NCBI GenBank assembly: GCA_013399115.1
Contig: VXAA01006435.1
Coordinates: 1,088,841 to 1,152,840 of the forward strand
Length of the DNA: 64,000 nucleotides
Reading direction: 5' to 3'
From: Anseranas semipalmata
Taxonomy: Eukaryota > Chordata > Aves > Anseriformes > Anseranatidae
Part shown: positions 1-9,000 of the stretch, piece after piece
Position numbering within the stretch: the stretch's first letter is position 1
How the letters are laid out: each line of letters begins with the position of its first letter
Translations under genes and position numbers: made by a program
The notes under the pieces: generated by a model
Told to the model about the DNA's origin: nothing
Seen by the model: only the letters and a program-made list of their open reading frames with translations
Databases searched by the model: none

Positions 1-700
1 CCCCCGCCTTTCCAGGTCCTGTTCGTGCAGCGCTGCCCCAGCTGTGTTTATGTCCGCTGCCCTTCCCTGGCTTATCATGTTTTTGTACAGATCCCGGGGA
101 CGATAAACTGCTCAAATATTTGCAGAGATGTCAGCGTGGGGCCGAGGCGGCGAGCAGTGTGGTGTGGGTTTTTAGGGGGGGCACCCCGGCTCCATACGCC
201 ACCACGGCCCCTCGGTGCGGGGCCGAGCAGGAGGTGTGGGAGTGGCCCCCGGGGCTTGTGGCGGGGCTGGCACATTGGGGGGGACCCTGGTGGCCCTGCA
301 CAGGCCCGGGGGGGCACCGTGTGACCTGAGAGTGGCCGTGGCACAGTGCAATGGGGTGGCACCCCAAAGCGGGGCTGGGAGCCCCAGCACCCCAGGATAC
401 AGGGCTGGCTTTCTGGGGTCCCTGTGGTCCCAGCTGGGCGAGCGATGCCCTTGGCCACGCGCCCCTGCTTGGCGTGGCAGCGGTTTTGGAGCCGCGTGCC
501 TGGCTTTTAGCTGCAGCACCCGCTGTGTGAGCTGGGTGCCAGGCACCGCTTTGCCCCGGCACGGCTGGGGCTCAGCTGCGGCAGTGGGACCCCGATGGGG
601 ACAGAGCAGGCCTTGTTGCTGTCCCGAGGCAGGCGGCGGTGGCCGGGGAGCATCCCCCCCGCTCCAGCCGGGCGCTTCTCCTCCCTCCTGGGCGGAGAGA
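1..700. other. GC-rich upstream flank, no gene recognised
   Basis: This sequence is strongly GC-rich with C and G homopolymer runs and open frames on both strands. It has no recognisable protein similarity or convincing splice-bounded exon. It could hold proximal regulatory sequence for SELENOP2 or the tail of an upstream gene outside the window. Nothing specific can be supported. Confidence 0.5.
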
Positions 701-710
701 GTGGTCAGGA

Positions 711-760
711 GATAAAAGGGAGGCAGGGGCCAGCTGGGCACTGCCGAGAGCTGGGAGCCG
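711..760 (+). promoter_or_regulatory. SELENOP2: Putative SELENOP2 core promoter (TATA-like box and start region)
   Basis: A TATA-like GATAAAAGGG at 711-720 lies in GC-rich sequence about 540 bases before the selenoprotein P2 start codon. Transcription would then begin near 738-750. The spacing suits a short non-coding first exon that ends near 791 (a possible AA|GTGCGG donor) and is spliced to the pyrimidine-rich acceptor ending at 1236. The TATA-like box is visible in the sequence. The start site and first-exon donor are inferred and weak. Confidence 0.35.
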
Positions 761-1254
761 AGGTTTGGCTGAAGGACAGCAGCGAGGACAAGTGCGGTAT
801 TGAGGGCTCCTTCTCAGGGGGGAGAGGGCTGGGGATTAGGGACATCCCTGCCATCAGGCCCCTGTGGCCCCCTGCTCCCTCCCTGGGCTGTACCCCCAGC
901 CCTGTGTCCTCCCCCTGCCCACGGGATGTGCTGGGCCGTGGTGGGATGGGGCACACCGTGGTGTGGTCAGGGCTAGGGGGCTGCGGGATGAAGGGCGCGT
1001 GGGGCAGATACTGGGGGGCAGGGAGGTTAAGAACCTTCAAGGTGGCCTGAAGGTTAAACCGTTCCTGTCCCCATAGCTGGGGTGACAGGGCTGCGTCCCT
1101 GCCTGGCTCCCCAAAACAGCCCTGGGTTTGGCTTTTGGGATCAGCGAGGCAGAGGAGGCCCCTAGGGGAAGCGGGACTGTCCCCCCTGCAGGCACAGCCC
1201 CGGCGTGGGGGCACTGACGCCCCGTCCCCCCCCCAGCTCCCTACCAGCGCCGGC

Positions 1255-1457
1255 ATGGGGCTGCTGGTGCTGGCCCTGGCCTCCTGGCTGGGGCTGGCCC
1301 TGGCCTCCGAGGGGGCGACCAACGGCAGCCGGCTCTGCCGGGAGGCCCCAGCATGGCAGATCAACGGCTCCAGCCCCATGGCGGGGGCAGCAGGGCAGGT
1401 GACGGTGGTGGCCCTGCTCAAGGCCAGCTGACACTTCTGCCTGCGGCAGGCCCGCAG
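1255..1457 (+). CDS. SELENOP2: Selenoprotein P2, coding exon 1 (signal peptide and selenocysteine site)
   Basis: This exon encodes residues 1-67 and the first two bases of codon 68. ATG 1255 has a good context (G at -3 and +4), directly follows an acceptor exon start at 1237, and opens a Leu/Ala-rich signal peptide of about 18 residues ending LALAS. Sequons NGS lie at residues 23 and 37. The core VTVVALLKAS precedes an in-frame TGA (1429-1431), followed by H-F-C. This gives U59-x-x-C62, the redox motif of the selenoprotein P N-terminal thioredoxin-like domain. As I recall the human SELENOP precursor, its first selenocysteine is also residue 59. The exon ends at an AG|GTAAGG donor (1457/1458). 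A conventional gene caller would stop at the TGA and give a false 58-residue protein. Confidence 0.93.
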
Positions 1458-1540
1458 GTAAGGCCCGTTTCCCCCCCGCCCAGCCCCGCCATTTTGGGCC
1501 CCGGCTTGGCGGCCTCCCCTCAGCGCCTCCTTCCCCGCAG

Positions 1541-1753
1541 CCTCGGAGGCCTGCGGGAGAGGCTGTCGCAGCAGGGCATGGCCGACGTCCGCTACATGAT
1601 CATCAATGAGCAGGCGCCGCTCTCCCGCGCCATGTTCGGGGAGCTGCAGCGCCAGGCCCCCCCGGGCGTCCCCGTCTTCCAGCAGCAGCCGCAGGAGCCC
1701 GACGTCTGGCAGGTGCTGGGGGGCGACAAGGACGACTTCCTTGTCTATGACCG
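1541..1753 (+). CDS. SELENOP2: Selenoprotein P2, coding exon 2 (thioredoxin-like fold core)
   Basis: This exon encodes residues 68-138 and two bases of codon 139. The acceptor is TTCCCCGCAG (ends 1540) and the donor is CG|GTGAGT (1753/1754). The translation follows the selenoprotein P pattern: an LGGLRERL helix, then DVRYMIINEQ, a VPVFQQ strand, DVWQVLGG, and the family hallmark KDDFLVYDR (human SELENOP has KDDFLIYDR at this place). Phase agrees with both neighbouring exons. This segment carries the central sheet and helices of the extracellular thioredoxin-like domain. It contains no further TGA. Confidence 0.93.
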
Positions 1754-1879
1754 GTGAGTGTCCCCCAGGGTGTCAGGAGGGCTCCCCCGGGGGAAGACGA
1801 CCTGGTGAGGTTGGGTTCGCTGTCCCTGGGTCTCCCTCCCTTGCGGCCCCCATAGCCCGTCCCCTGCTCTGCCCCACAG

Positions 1880-2015
1880 CTGTGGCCGCCTGGCTTTCCA
1901 CATCCAGCTGCCCTACAGCTTCCTGCACTTCCCCTACGTCGAGTCGGCCATCCGCTTCACCCACAGCAAGGACTTCTGCGGCAACTGCTCCCTCTACCCT
2001 GACAGCACCCAGGAG
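1880..2015 (+). CDS. SELENOP2: Selenoprotein P2, coding exon 3 (end of redox domain)
   Basis: This exon encodes residues 139-184. The acceptor is GCCCCACAG (ends 1879) and the donor is GAG|GTACGG (2015/2016). The translation starts with the conserved CGRL (Cys140), then an LPYSFLHFPYVESAI helix that is diagnostic for selenoprotein P (compare LPFSFLTFPYVEEAI in the human protein). It closes with C-G-N-C-S (Cys172, Cys175), matching the CGNCS of human SELENOP. N174-C-S is a potential glycosylation sequon. The exon ends in phase 0. Confidence 0.93.
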
Positions 2016-2859
2016 GTACGGAGCTGCAGGTGCCACGGGCTGGGCGCCGGCCTCTTCTTGTCACCTGGCCTCTGCTGGCTTTGTGCCGGCCACTGGGGAC
2101 TGTGGCATCCCTTGCCAGGGGTGTTCAGAGTCTTCATCGCCAGCTGGGAAGAAGGGCTGCTGCAGGGAGCCAGGGGCTGGGCTCTCTGGGGTGGTGGGGC
2201 TGAAAGCTGGGGAGATGCAGGAGGACCTCGGGGCGCTGCGTGAGCGCGTGGGCGCGGGTGAAGGACAGTGCTGTCACACCCGTGGCGCCGAGCCTGCGTG
2301 TGGATCTGCTTTTGTCCAGGGCAGGACTGGAGAGGGCTGAGAGGGCAAGCGGTGAAAGGTCTGGGATAAGGGCAGTTAAACAGGTCAGAGAAGGAGGGGG
2401 CTCGTGGCGTTATAGCAGAGGTCTGTAACTGCTGGCCTGGAAAAGCTAACGAGGGCTCCTGGGCCTTCCAATAAAAGAAAGGGGCAGGCGACAGATGCAG
2501 AGGTGGCACGTAGCAAAGCAAAGCACGTAGCTCTGGGCTCCGCAGGTGATCAGTCCCTTCCTAAAGGAAAAATCCACCTAGAAACATTCAATGCGAAGTC
2601 CCTTTTCTGGCTCAGGAACTCCCTGGAGCACAGACAGCTTGAACCAAGGGATATGTGTAAAGAGGTTTGTTCCCCAGGGGCTCTGGTCTCTCCTGCCCAC
2701 CCTAGGCCTGGCTAGAGGGCCGTGGCTCCGGCCCTTGCAGGTTTCTGTGTGGCGGATGCTGTTCTGCTTTCACCCCGGCTCTCAGGCGTGCTCGGAGGCT
2801 CGCTGCGGGGCTGTGTGTGCATTCACATAATACACCAGCCCTTGTGTTATTTTCCCCAG

Positions 2860-3102
2860 GCTAACAGTACCATGGAGGTCCCTGTAACCCCGAGCCCGCT
2901 TCCCGAACAGGAGGAGAAGGAGTCAGAGACCCCCATGCACCACCAGCACAGCCCCCTCCATCCTCACCACCATGCGGGCAGCAGCGAGAGAGCCCCAGAC
3001 CCCAGCGGGGACCACAGCCCTGCTGCCCATGCTCGCCACCACCACGGAGACCATGGCCAGCCCCATCCCAAGAGGCAGAAGCAGGAGGGACATGATCCCT
3101 AA
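2860..3102 (+). CDS. SELENOP2: Selenoprotein P2, coding exon 4 (histidine-rich tail and stop)
   Basis: This last coding exon gives residues 185-264 and a TAA stop (3100-3102). The acceptor TTTTCCCCAG ends at 2859. It begins A-N-S-T (a sequon) and runs through a Pro/Glu-rich linker into a tail holding 15 histidines in 80 residues, including HHQH, HPHHH and RHHHGDH. In selenoprotein P, His-rich stretches are associated with metal and heparin binding. There is no TGA and no cysteine in this exon. The selenocysteine-rich C-terminal domain of SELENOP1, which serves selenium transport, is therefore absent. This fits the single-selenocysteine SelPb/SELENOP2 paralogue known from fish and birds. The total is 264 residues. 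Confidence 0.9.
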   Translation, partial: ANSTMEVPVTPSPLPEQEEKESETPMHHQHSPLHPHHHAGSSERAPDPSGDHSPAAHARHHHGDHGQPHPKRQKQEGHDP

Positions 3103-3353
3103 GCCAAGTTGGGCAGCCTTGAAGAACCCAGTAGCGTGCACACCATGCCAGCTCGCTTCCCAGAGGCGTTGAAGGACTTGCTTCGGGCTGCTGGTCACCA
3201 GCAGTTTTGGTGTAACAGCCCCCTCCAGCATCCCCCGTGTGGGTCACGCTTCCACCCTGTGACCAGGGATGAAAATCCCCCTCTGACACCCAAAGGTGCT
3301 GCGCTTTTGGCCACAGGACTCAGTTCTGACCCTTCCTCTGCTGCCACCTGTTT

Positions 3354-3423
3354 CTCCGTGCTTAATGAAGCCCGTGGTGCAAACCGGACATCCCTGGTCA
3401 CTGCGGGCTGACACCGCACGGAG
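3354..3423 (+). promoter_or_regulatory. SELENOP2: SECIS element, type II, in the SELENOP2 3' UTR
   Basis: This RNA element directs selenocysteine insertion at the upstream UGA by recruiting SBP2 and the Sec elongation factor. Visible parts are as follows. Helix I is a perfect 8-bp pairing of CTCCGTGC (3354-3361) with GCACGGAG (3416-3423). The non-Watson-Crick quartet has ATGA at 3365-3368 opposite TGA at 3409-3411. Helix II is 10 bp (3370-3379 with 3399-3408, two G-U pairs). The unpaired AAA is at 3381-3383. An apical mini-helix CCGG/CTGG (3384-3387 with 3394-3397) makes it form 2 rather than form 1. It starts about 250 bases after the stop codon. All parts were read and paired by hand and fit the eukaryotic consensus. 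Confidence 0.93.
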
Positions 3424-3790
3424 CAGCAGGGCAGGGCTGGAGGGACCAGAGCGGGGACATGACGGTGCTGCCAGCGCAGCCCCTGCCCGACCTGGCACCC
3501 ATGGGTGCCCGTGGAGGGATGGGGTGAGCCCAGAGGAGGGGGGCACTAGGAGTGGGTGCTGATGGGCTCCCCATGGCCCAAACCCTGTACCCCCATAGCT
3601 GTCGCACCCTGGGGACCCTCCGGGCCTTGCACACGGGTATGTGCAGTGGTGGTGGGTGGCCACAAGATGGTGGCCTTGTCCCCTCTCAGAAACCTAGGGG
3701 CTGCGCCCAGGGCCCACAGCCCTGGGAGGACGTGGGTGAGGGTCCTGGGGAAGAAGCGAGGTTGGCGGGGATGTGGACATCCAGGTTATG

Positions 3791-3796
3791 AATAAA
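3791..3796 (+). terminator. SELENOP2: Polyadenylation signal AATAAA of SELENOP2
   Basis: A canonical AATAAA occurs 690 bases after the SELENOP2 stop codon and 370 bases after the SECIS, followed by TG-containing sequence. It is the first canonical signal downstream on the + strand, so cleavage is expected at roughly 3808-3825. Confidence 0.75.
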
Positions 3797-3829
3797 GCCT
3801 CTGTGAAGCAAGCCCTGCCCAGCCTGGCT

Positions 3830-6800
3830 TTTGGGGTGCCCCTTCCCTAAAAGGGTGGGGGTCTCGCCCAGTGCTGGGCTGGCCCCGGGGCTTTCTCCCA
3901 GCACAGGGGGGGACTTTGGGCTCTATGTGGGCCCCAAAAAGCAGCATCCGGTGGGGATTTGCGTTCCCCTGTGAGGACATGGGGAGGTAAAGGTGCTGAA
4001 GACGGAAGAGCCCCATCTCCCCAAACCTTCTGGCTACCTCTTGCCCTGGGGCAGCAGGGTGGGAGCCCAGGGCTTAGCCCCCCCGGGTCAGGGCATTAAC
4101 CCTGTGCTGCCAGCAGGAAGCTTGGGACTCCTCGCAGGCGTGATGGTGGGGTGCCTGCGCTGAGCTGTGGGCTGGAGGGGGCTGCTGTCGTGGGGCCGAA
4201 GTTCCCACAGATGGGCCAAGGTCATTTCGGGCATCTTGTCCCCAGCGCGCAGCCCTGTCCCCATTGTGACCCCAGGCATGGGGGCTCCCCCCACCTCCAG
4301 CAGCTCGGTGCTGCATCCCAGGCAGGCAGCTGTGCCCCTTCTTTGTCCCTCTGCCCCCCCAAGCCTGCCTCAGCCCCATAGCCCACGCTCCAGCTCCATC
4401 CTTCATCCCACACAACCCTGCCAAGTGTCCCCCCCAGCTCTCCATCTCCCCTCCAGGCTCCACAGCCTGAGCGGGGGAGCAAAGGGACGGCTTTTCTGCT
4501 TACATGGCTCCATGGGGCAAGAGCCAGGGTGGACAGGAGGTGCTCCCCGTGGGGACGAGGGCAGCAGGGGCAGGTGGGTCAGGATCAGCCCATCTGTGGG
4601 TCCCACAAGACCCTGCTCCCTGGCTCTGTCTCTCCCCCTCCCTTCTTCCTCCTCCTCCTCCCCCTTCCTCCTCTACCTGCTCCCAGCAGCCCACAAGGGC
4701 ACCTCTGTCTGCTGCTCCTGCCATCAATATTGAGGTTATCTTTTTCTTCTGGCAGCTGCTGTAATTGAAACAAAGGAGGCCGGGCCTCACGGGCTCCACT
4801 CCTCTCGCTCATTTTGCCGGTGCTGCTGAGACAACTAATTCATCTTATCAATGCCTGCTTGGCCTCTTTTCCACTAGATCCAGGCAGAGCCCTCTCCCCA
4901 CCACGAGCATCCCAGGCAGCAACGCGGCAGCAAAGCTCTCACGCCTGCTGCGCTTTGGCCTGGGGACATGGCAGCAGCTCTGTGGCACTGCTTGGGTGAC
5001 ATCTTGTGTGTCTGAAGAACGGCCAGGGTGAAGCCGATGCTGCTCTATGTGTTGTTGTCATCAAGGGCTGGTCCCCCCCTGCACAGCCGCTTCTCTCTGG
5101 AGTGCTGCTTGGGGTCCCACGGCATCGCTTCCCCTGAAAGGTGCCCAAGACCTGGAGCTCAGCAAAACCTGTGTCGATGTCTGCTCTCCCACGGTGCTGA
5201 GGAAGAGCTGTGCTCCGAGCAGGGCGGAGGAGAGGCGTTTTGGAGGGGATAACAGGCTCTTGGTACCGCTGGTGTCTTGGGGAATGATGCTTTTGGAGGA
5301 GACAGAGAGCAGCCCGGCCCCGGTGCTGGGGGCTGCGTGACCACAGATGCATCCATCCCAGGGCGCGCTGGGCCACCAGGAGGGCTGGCTCAGCAGGGAA
5401 CGGGCCAGGGCAAGCAAGGGGCTGACACCAGGTCCTGCCAGTGCCGGTGCCAGTGGTGCCCGGTGTCCGCGGCTGGCCAGCCTCCTGCCTTGGCCCCGTG
5501 TGCTGCTCCCGCGTGGGCCAGGCAGAGCCTCTCGGGAGAGGGGGAACAGCCAGTCCTAATGTCAACAGAGGCCTCTTGTGCGGCGATGCTGTGTCAAGAA
5601 GAGGAATGGGTCCCTCCTCCTCCGCCCATTCATCTGGCAGCCGGGGCTGGCGTGCCGCCAAGCCAGGCTGCTTTGGAAACATTTCATTGAGGAGGCAGCT
5701 GAGCCTAGGAAAACAGAATGAAAATACACAGAGAGATCACTGTTGTTAGGCAAAATAAATGCAGGCGGCCGCGTTTCTGCCCCCCAAGTCCAGCCCCGCC
5801 TTTCCTCCACGGGCTGAGGCTGCTGCTGCTGCGCGGGGACGGCAGCCGTGTGTCTCCATCGTGGGTTGGGAGCTGGGCAATGAGGGCTGGAGCTTGCCCC
5901 AGCTTTGGCCAACTCGCTGACGTCCCTGGTGAGTGGGTGCGGGCTTGTCTCGGTGCGGCACTGCTCCTGCGGTTGGATAAAAGTCATACAGTTATATGAC
6001 TTTATTATTTTTTTCCTAGCCACCCAGCCAACCAGCATGCAGGATGCGGCCACCCGGCCCATCAGCCAATGCACCCACCGCAGGAGGCAGCAGCCGGTGC
6101 CTGGGTGTCATGCCCCAGCCTTCATGCGGGACAGGCTCTGCCGCACTTGGGAGAGTTGTTCCATGGTTAATTGCACCCCATCATTAGCATTTTGGGGCTT
6201 CTCCTCAAGTCTGAATTTGGCCAGCATTCAGCCTCTTCTGCATTGTTTGCTAGCTTGCAGAATTTGTACAGATCTCCTCCCTGTTATGGATCTTTTTCTT
6301 TTCATCTTGAAAAAGTGAAGTTTGTTCAGTGTGTTGTTCCCCACCTGTTTAATTTTTCTCTCCTCTCCTCATCCAGAGAGTTATCTATATTTTAATTACC
6401 ATTTGCAAAGTGTGTTAAAATGCACAGGTTAAAAGGCTGGAGCAAAGCAAATGGGTTCTCCTGTAACCCATCTCCTGTTTTCTGCATGGGGAGAGGTGGG
6501 GGACACTGGAAAAATGTCTGTGACCAGAACAGGGTGCTGGTCCCTGCTGCACTGCATCTCTGCATCACACTTGTTTATTCGTGCTCATGTAGCCTCAAAA
6601 TTATTTCTTGGTTATTTTAGCTTTTCTAATTAATGGGGGGGAGCTTCAGTGATGGAGAGGGGAGCAGTGAGTTCAGGCTGCTTTGTGCTGAGCTTGGCAC
6701 TGTGGGGTTGGGGCCTTCTGCTGCTCCCCAGCATGGGGCTGAGTAACTGGAGCCCTCGGTGCTTTTAGAACCTGCTGCAGGGAGGCGAGCATCTCTCCTT

Positions 6801-7140
6801 GAAGTGGAGGGTCTTCTCCCAGTGTCTCTCCTGCACTTAATTGCTGGCCAACACAGTAAATGCATTTGTTGGAAGGGTGCAGAAATCTCCATGGCAAGGC
6901 AGAGGCTCAGCACTTTGCTAATCTTATGGGAACTGTGTAATGTTGGGGGTGTTTCTGTACCCAAGTGACGGTGAGAGCAGCCATCCCACACCTGATCTGA
7001 CTTTGGCCCCTGCATAGGGAGAGGAGAAGGTACCTTTCAGTCCTTGCATTTCTCTTTCGAGTACAGGGACAACTGCAGTCGCATCTGAAGGAGGTCCCTG
7101 AGGTTGTCAGTGCTGGAAAGTTTCATAAAATAGCTGGCTG
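3830..7140. other. Intergenic sequence downstream of SELENOP2
   Basis: No gene can be named here. The left half is GC-rich. A polypyrimidine tract (4628-4680) precedes a short AT-containing block. A minus-strand frame opening at 4812 begins MSERSG in a reasonable start context and stays coding-like for about 35 codons, but it has no assigned family and no clear donor. From 6140 to 6430 the sequence is AT-richer and could be regulatory. A minus-strand AATAAA occurs at 6006-6001. Confidence 0.4.
4628..4680 (+). repeat. Polypyrimidine (CCT-rich) tract
   Basis: This is a nearly uninterrupted C/T run with a CCT-repeat core. It is simple sequence, and a possible triplex-forming or slippage-prone site. 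No function is implied. Confidence 0.7.
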
Positions 7141-7156
7141 GATAGTGAAAACCAAC

Positions 7157-7162
7157 TTTATT
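7157..7162 (-). terminator. Possible minus-strand polyadenylation signal
   Basis: TTTATT on the + strand reads AATAAA on the minus strand. It lies about 270 bases beyond the end of the coding-like minus frame that stops at 7431. If that frame belongs to a gene, this is the expected place for its 3' end. The motif alone is weak evidence. Confidence 0.3.
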
Positions 7163-7430
7163 GGAATCCCTGCTGAAAGAGGATCACAGCAATAACTCAG
7201 TGCTAATGAGTCTGCGGAGGATCCATGGGGGATTCAAACAGTTTGATGGCAAAAGGCTCCAGCTCCAGCTTATACTTTGTTGGAGACCTTGCTAGGCAAT
7301 GGAGAATCTAAAAATAGGGCTCAACCCCATGGGCAGCCGCACCAAGGTATTGCTCCCCTTGCTTGCAAGGCAAATTATTTTGTAAAGCAAAGGTCTCTGC
7401 CCCTCCCTGGACATCAGATCCCCAGGGATG

Positions 7431-7881
7431 TTAAGGGATAAATATCCGGGGCAACAGACCCTGCTGCTCCTGAGTGCATTGAGGCAGGGAGCTGTGGCTG
7501 TGCTGCTGCCCACATCCTTTCCCCTGCTGCCTCTGCTCCGAGCAGCACCAGCGGCATGGGAAGGGCAGAGGCTGCCTCCCTTCCAGCGAGTGCCCGCGGC
7601 TGGAGGCTGCAGCAGGGAGCTTGGCTGCCGATAAACCCGGCTTTGGCTGCTTCGGAGCAGCAAATCCTCTGGGTGGCCTGAGCTGGAGCTTGGTAGCCGC
7701 CTGCACTCTGCTATCTAGCTCCTTTCCAATCATTAATTGGTCATAAAGCTTCTGCTGCACTTGCATATCTTCATCTGTCGTCAGAGGACTTTCTTGGTGC
7801 TCACCAGGTCCTGCAAAGCGCTGCTGTTATCTCTGCGAGGCTCAGCCAGTGTTATCCATGTTATCGAGGGCACCACATTAA
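7431..7881 (-). CDS. Candidate terminal exon of an unrecognised minus-strand gene (frame broken by a TGA)
   Basis: On the minus strand a good acceptor (pyrimidine-rich, ...TGACCAG) precedes 7881. The first frame reads NVVPSITWITLAEPRRDNSS and runs through ALQDLVSTKKVL to a TGA at 7783-7781. A second overlapping frame (reading ...PLTTDEDMQVQQKLYDQL) then continues, coding-like, for over 50 codons and stops at 7431-7433. The two frames join naturally if one base is missing or extra near 7785. Possible explanations are a sequencing error, a pseudogene, or a true C-terminus at KKVL with a chance open frame in the 3' UTR. A GTGAGC (7804-7799) inside the exon could also be its donor. No family is recognised. 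Confidence 0.3.
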
Positions 7882-8072
7882 CTGGTCAGAGTCAAAGCAA
7901 TGTCAAAGAGGCGCAGGAGCATCCTAGGGAGGGAAAAACACCCAGGAAAAGGCAGCGTTTGGGCTGGTGGCGGGGTTTGGATGCGATGGGGAGAGAGGTG
8001 AGCAGCCACCCCAAGGTGCGCATGTGGCAGCAGACCAGGAGAGCAGCCAGCCCTGGGCTGAGATGCGCTTAC

Positions 8073-8125
8073 CTCCCAGCGCCCGCCCTTGGCTGCCACA
8101 AAGCAAAGCAGAGGTGCCAGGAAGC
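8073..8125 (-). CDS. Candidate 53-base exon, minus strand
   Basis: On the minus strand a strong acceptor (CCGCTGCTCTCTGCAG) and a strong donor (GGGAG|GTAAGC) bound 53 bases open in all three frames. One frame (LPGTSALLCGSQGRALG) leaves one base over, which is phase-compatible with the candidate exon starting at 7881, about 190 bases further along. This is splice-site evidence only. No family is recognised, and chance cannot be excluded. Confidence 0.2.
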
Positions 8126-8900
8126 CTGCAGAGAGCAGCGGGCATCTCGGCAGGGCGCTGTGTTGGGGCTCGAGTTCGGTTTGTGGCAGATTTCTTGCCC
8201 CGCAGCACCTGCACCTTCACCCGGACTGCTGACTGAGCTGACACCTAGAGAAATTCCTGTGATATCCATCAGGGCTCCAGCCCCTTTGGCCAGTAGATTT
8301 TCTAGCCAGGGACTCAAACTAAAATGCTCTGTGGGCCCAGCATGAACAATCAGCATGTTGTTAATGACACCAGCACTCAGGCTGTCATGGCTGGAGTCGG
8401 TGCATCGCGGCATGGAGACCCCCCCCAGATAACCTCAAATCCAGGAGGGAAACCGGGGCTGCTGGTGGCAGAGGCTCAGCAAACGGCCGGGCTCAGGAAA
8501 GCGTGGGGTGAATTCCTGATGTGCCTGCTTCCAGGCCCTGTGAGCAGCGTCAGGGACTGGGCGGGAGGCTGACATTTTGCATCCTTCCCCATGAGGCGAG
8601 GTCTGTCCGTGTTCTCCGGGCGGAGGAGAGCTCCCCTCTTGGACACTCAAGGTAGTAATGAAAGGGACAGGGAGAGATGGGGAGGAATGGGGAGAGAGCA
8701 ACAAATGTTTGGTTGAAGAGGGAGAGGAAAAATAGATTGATTTGTCTTTGAAATAACACAGTAACCCCCCAGAGACTGACTGGCCAGCCACCGCACTGAC
8801 CTTGCTTTGATTTGAGCCTGGATGATACGTTTTATGCAGTGAAAAGTCAGCCCATCGGGAATGAATAACATCCACGCTCGGGTTGAAGTCAAATATCCTC

Positions 8901-8906
8901 TTTATT
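8901..8906 (-). terminator. Possible minus-strand polyadenylation signal
   Basis: TTTATT on + reads AATAAA on the minus strand. It lies about 95 bases after the TGA (9003-9001) that ends the leucine/glutamine-rich frame described at 9001-9129. That layout suits a transcript 3' end. Confidence 0.3.
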
Positions 8907-9000
8907 GGCACTGTCTGGGATGAGGCTAGTAAGGACGCTGCAAGCCGAGCCCCGTAAGGACCGGGCAGGCCGGGGCACTACGTCCCGGCACCACGCAGGC

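Larger units (their letters stand above)
738..3820 (+). other. SELENOP2: SELENOP2 transcription unit (approximate ends)
   Basis: This is the inferred extent of the selenoprotein P2 transcript: a non-coding 5' exon (about 738-791, uncertain), a 5' UTR intron ending at the CCCCCCCCAG acceptor (1235-1236), four coding exons, a 3' UTR of about 700 bases carrying a SECIS element, and the AATAAA at 3791-3796. The coding introns are 1458-1540 (83 bases), 1754-1879 (126 bases) and 2016-2859 (844 bases). All begin with GT and end with AG. The small introns and GC-rich context are typical of gene-dense avian microchromosome sequence, which is an inference. Confidence 0.7.

Noticed and set aside
131..741. 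Overlapping minus-strand frames of 127-189 codons upstream of SELENOP2
   Set aside because: Pro/Gly/Ala/Arg-rich translations on both strands are typical of stop-poor GC-rich DNA. No splice sites or domains support them.
705..1421. 238-codon minus-strand frame over the SELENOP2 5' region
   Set aside because: It lies antisense to the confirmed signal-peptide exon, is low-complexity, and is best explained as a shadow of GC-rich sequence.
3244..3290. ATGA followed by AA-rich sequence at 3270 as a SECIS
   Set aside because: No complementary helices flank it. The element at 3354-3423 pairs almost perfectly.
7781..7783. In-frame TGA in the minus-strand candidate exon as a second selenocysteine codon
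   Set aside because: After this TGA the same frame runs only 15 codons to a stop, no selenoprotein family motif is present, and no SECIS-like structure was seen before the minus AATAAA at 7162-7157. A frameshift or a true stop explains it better.
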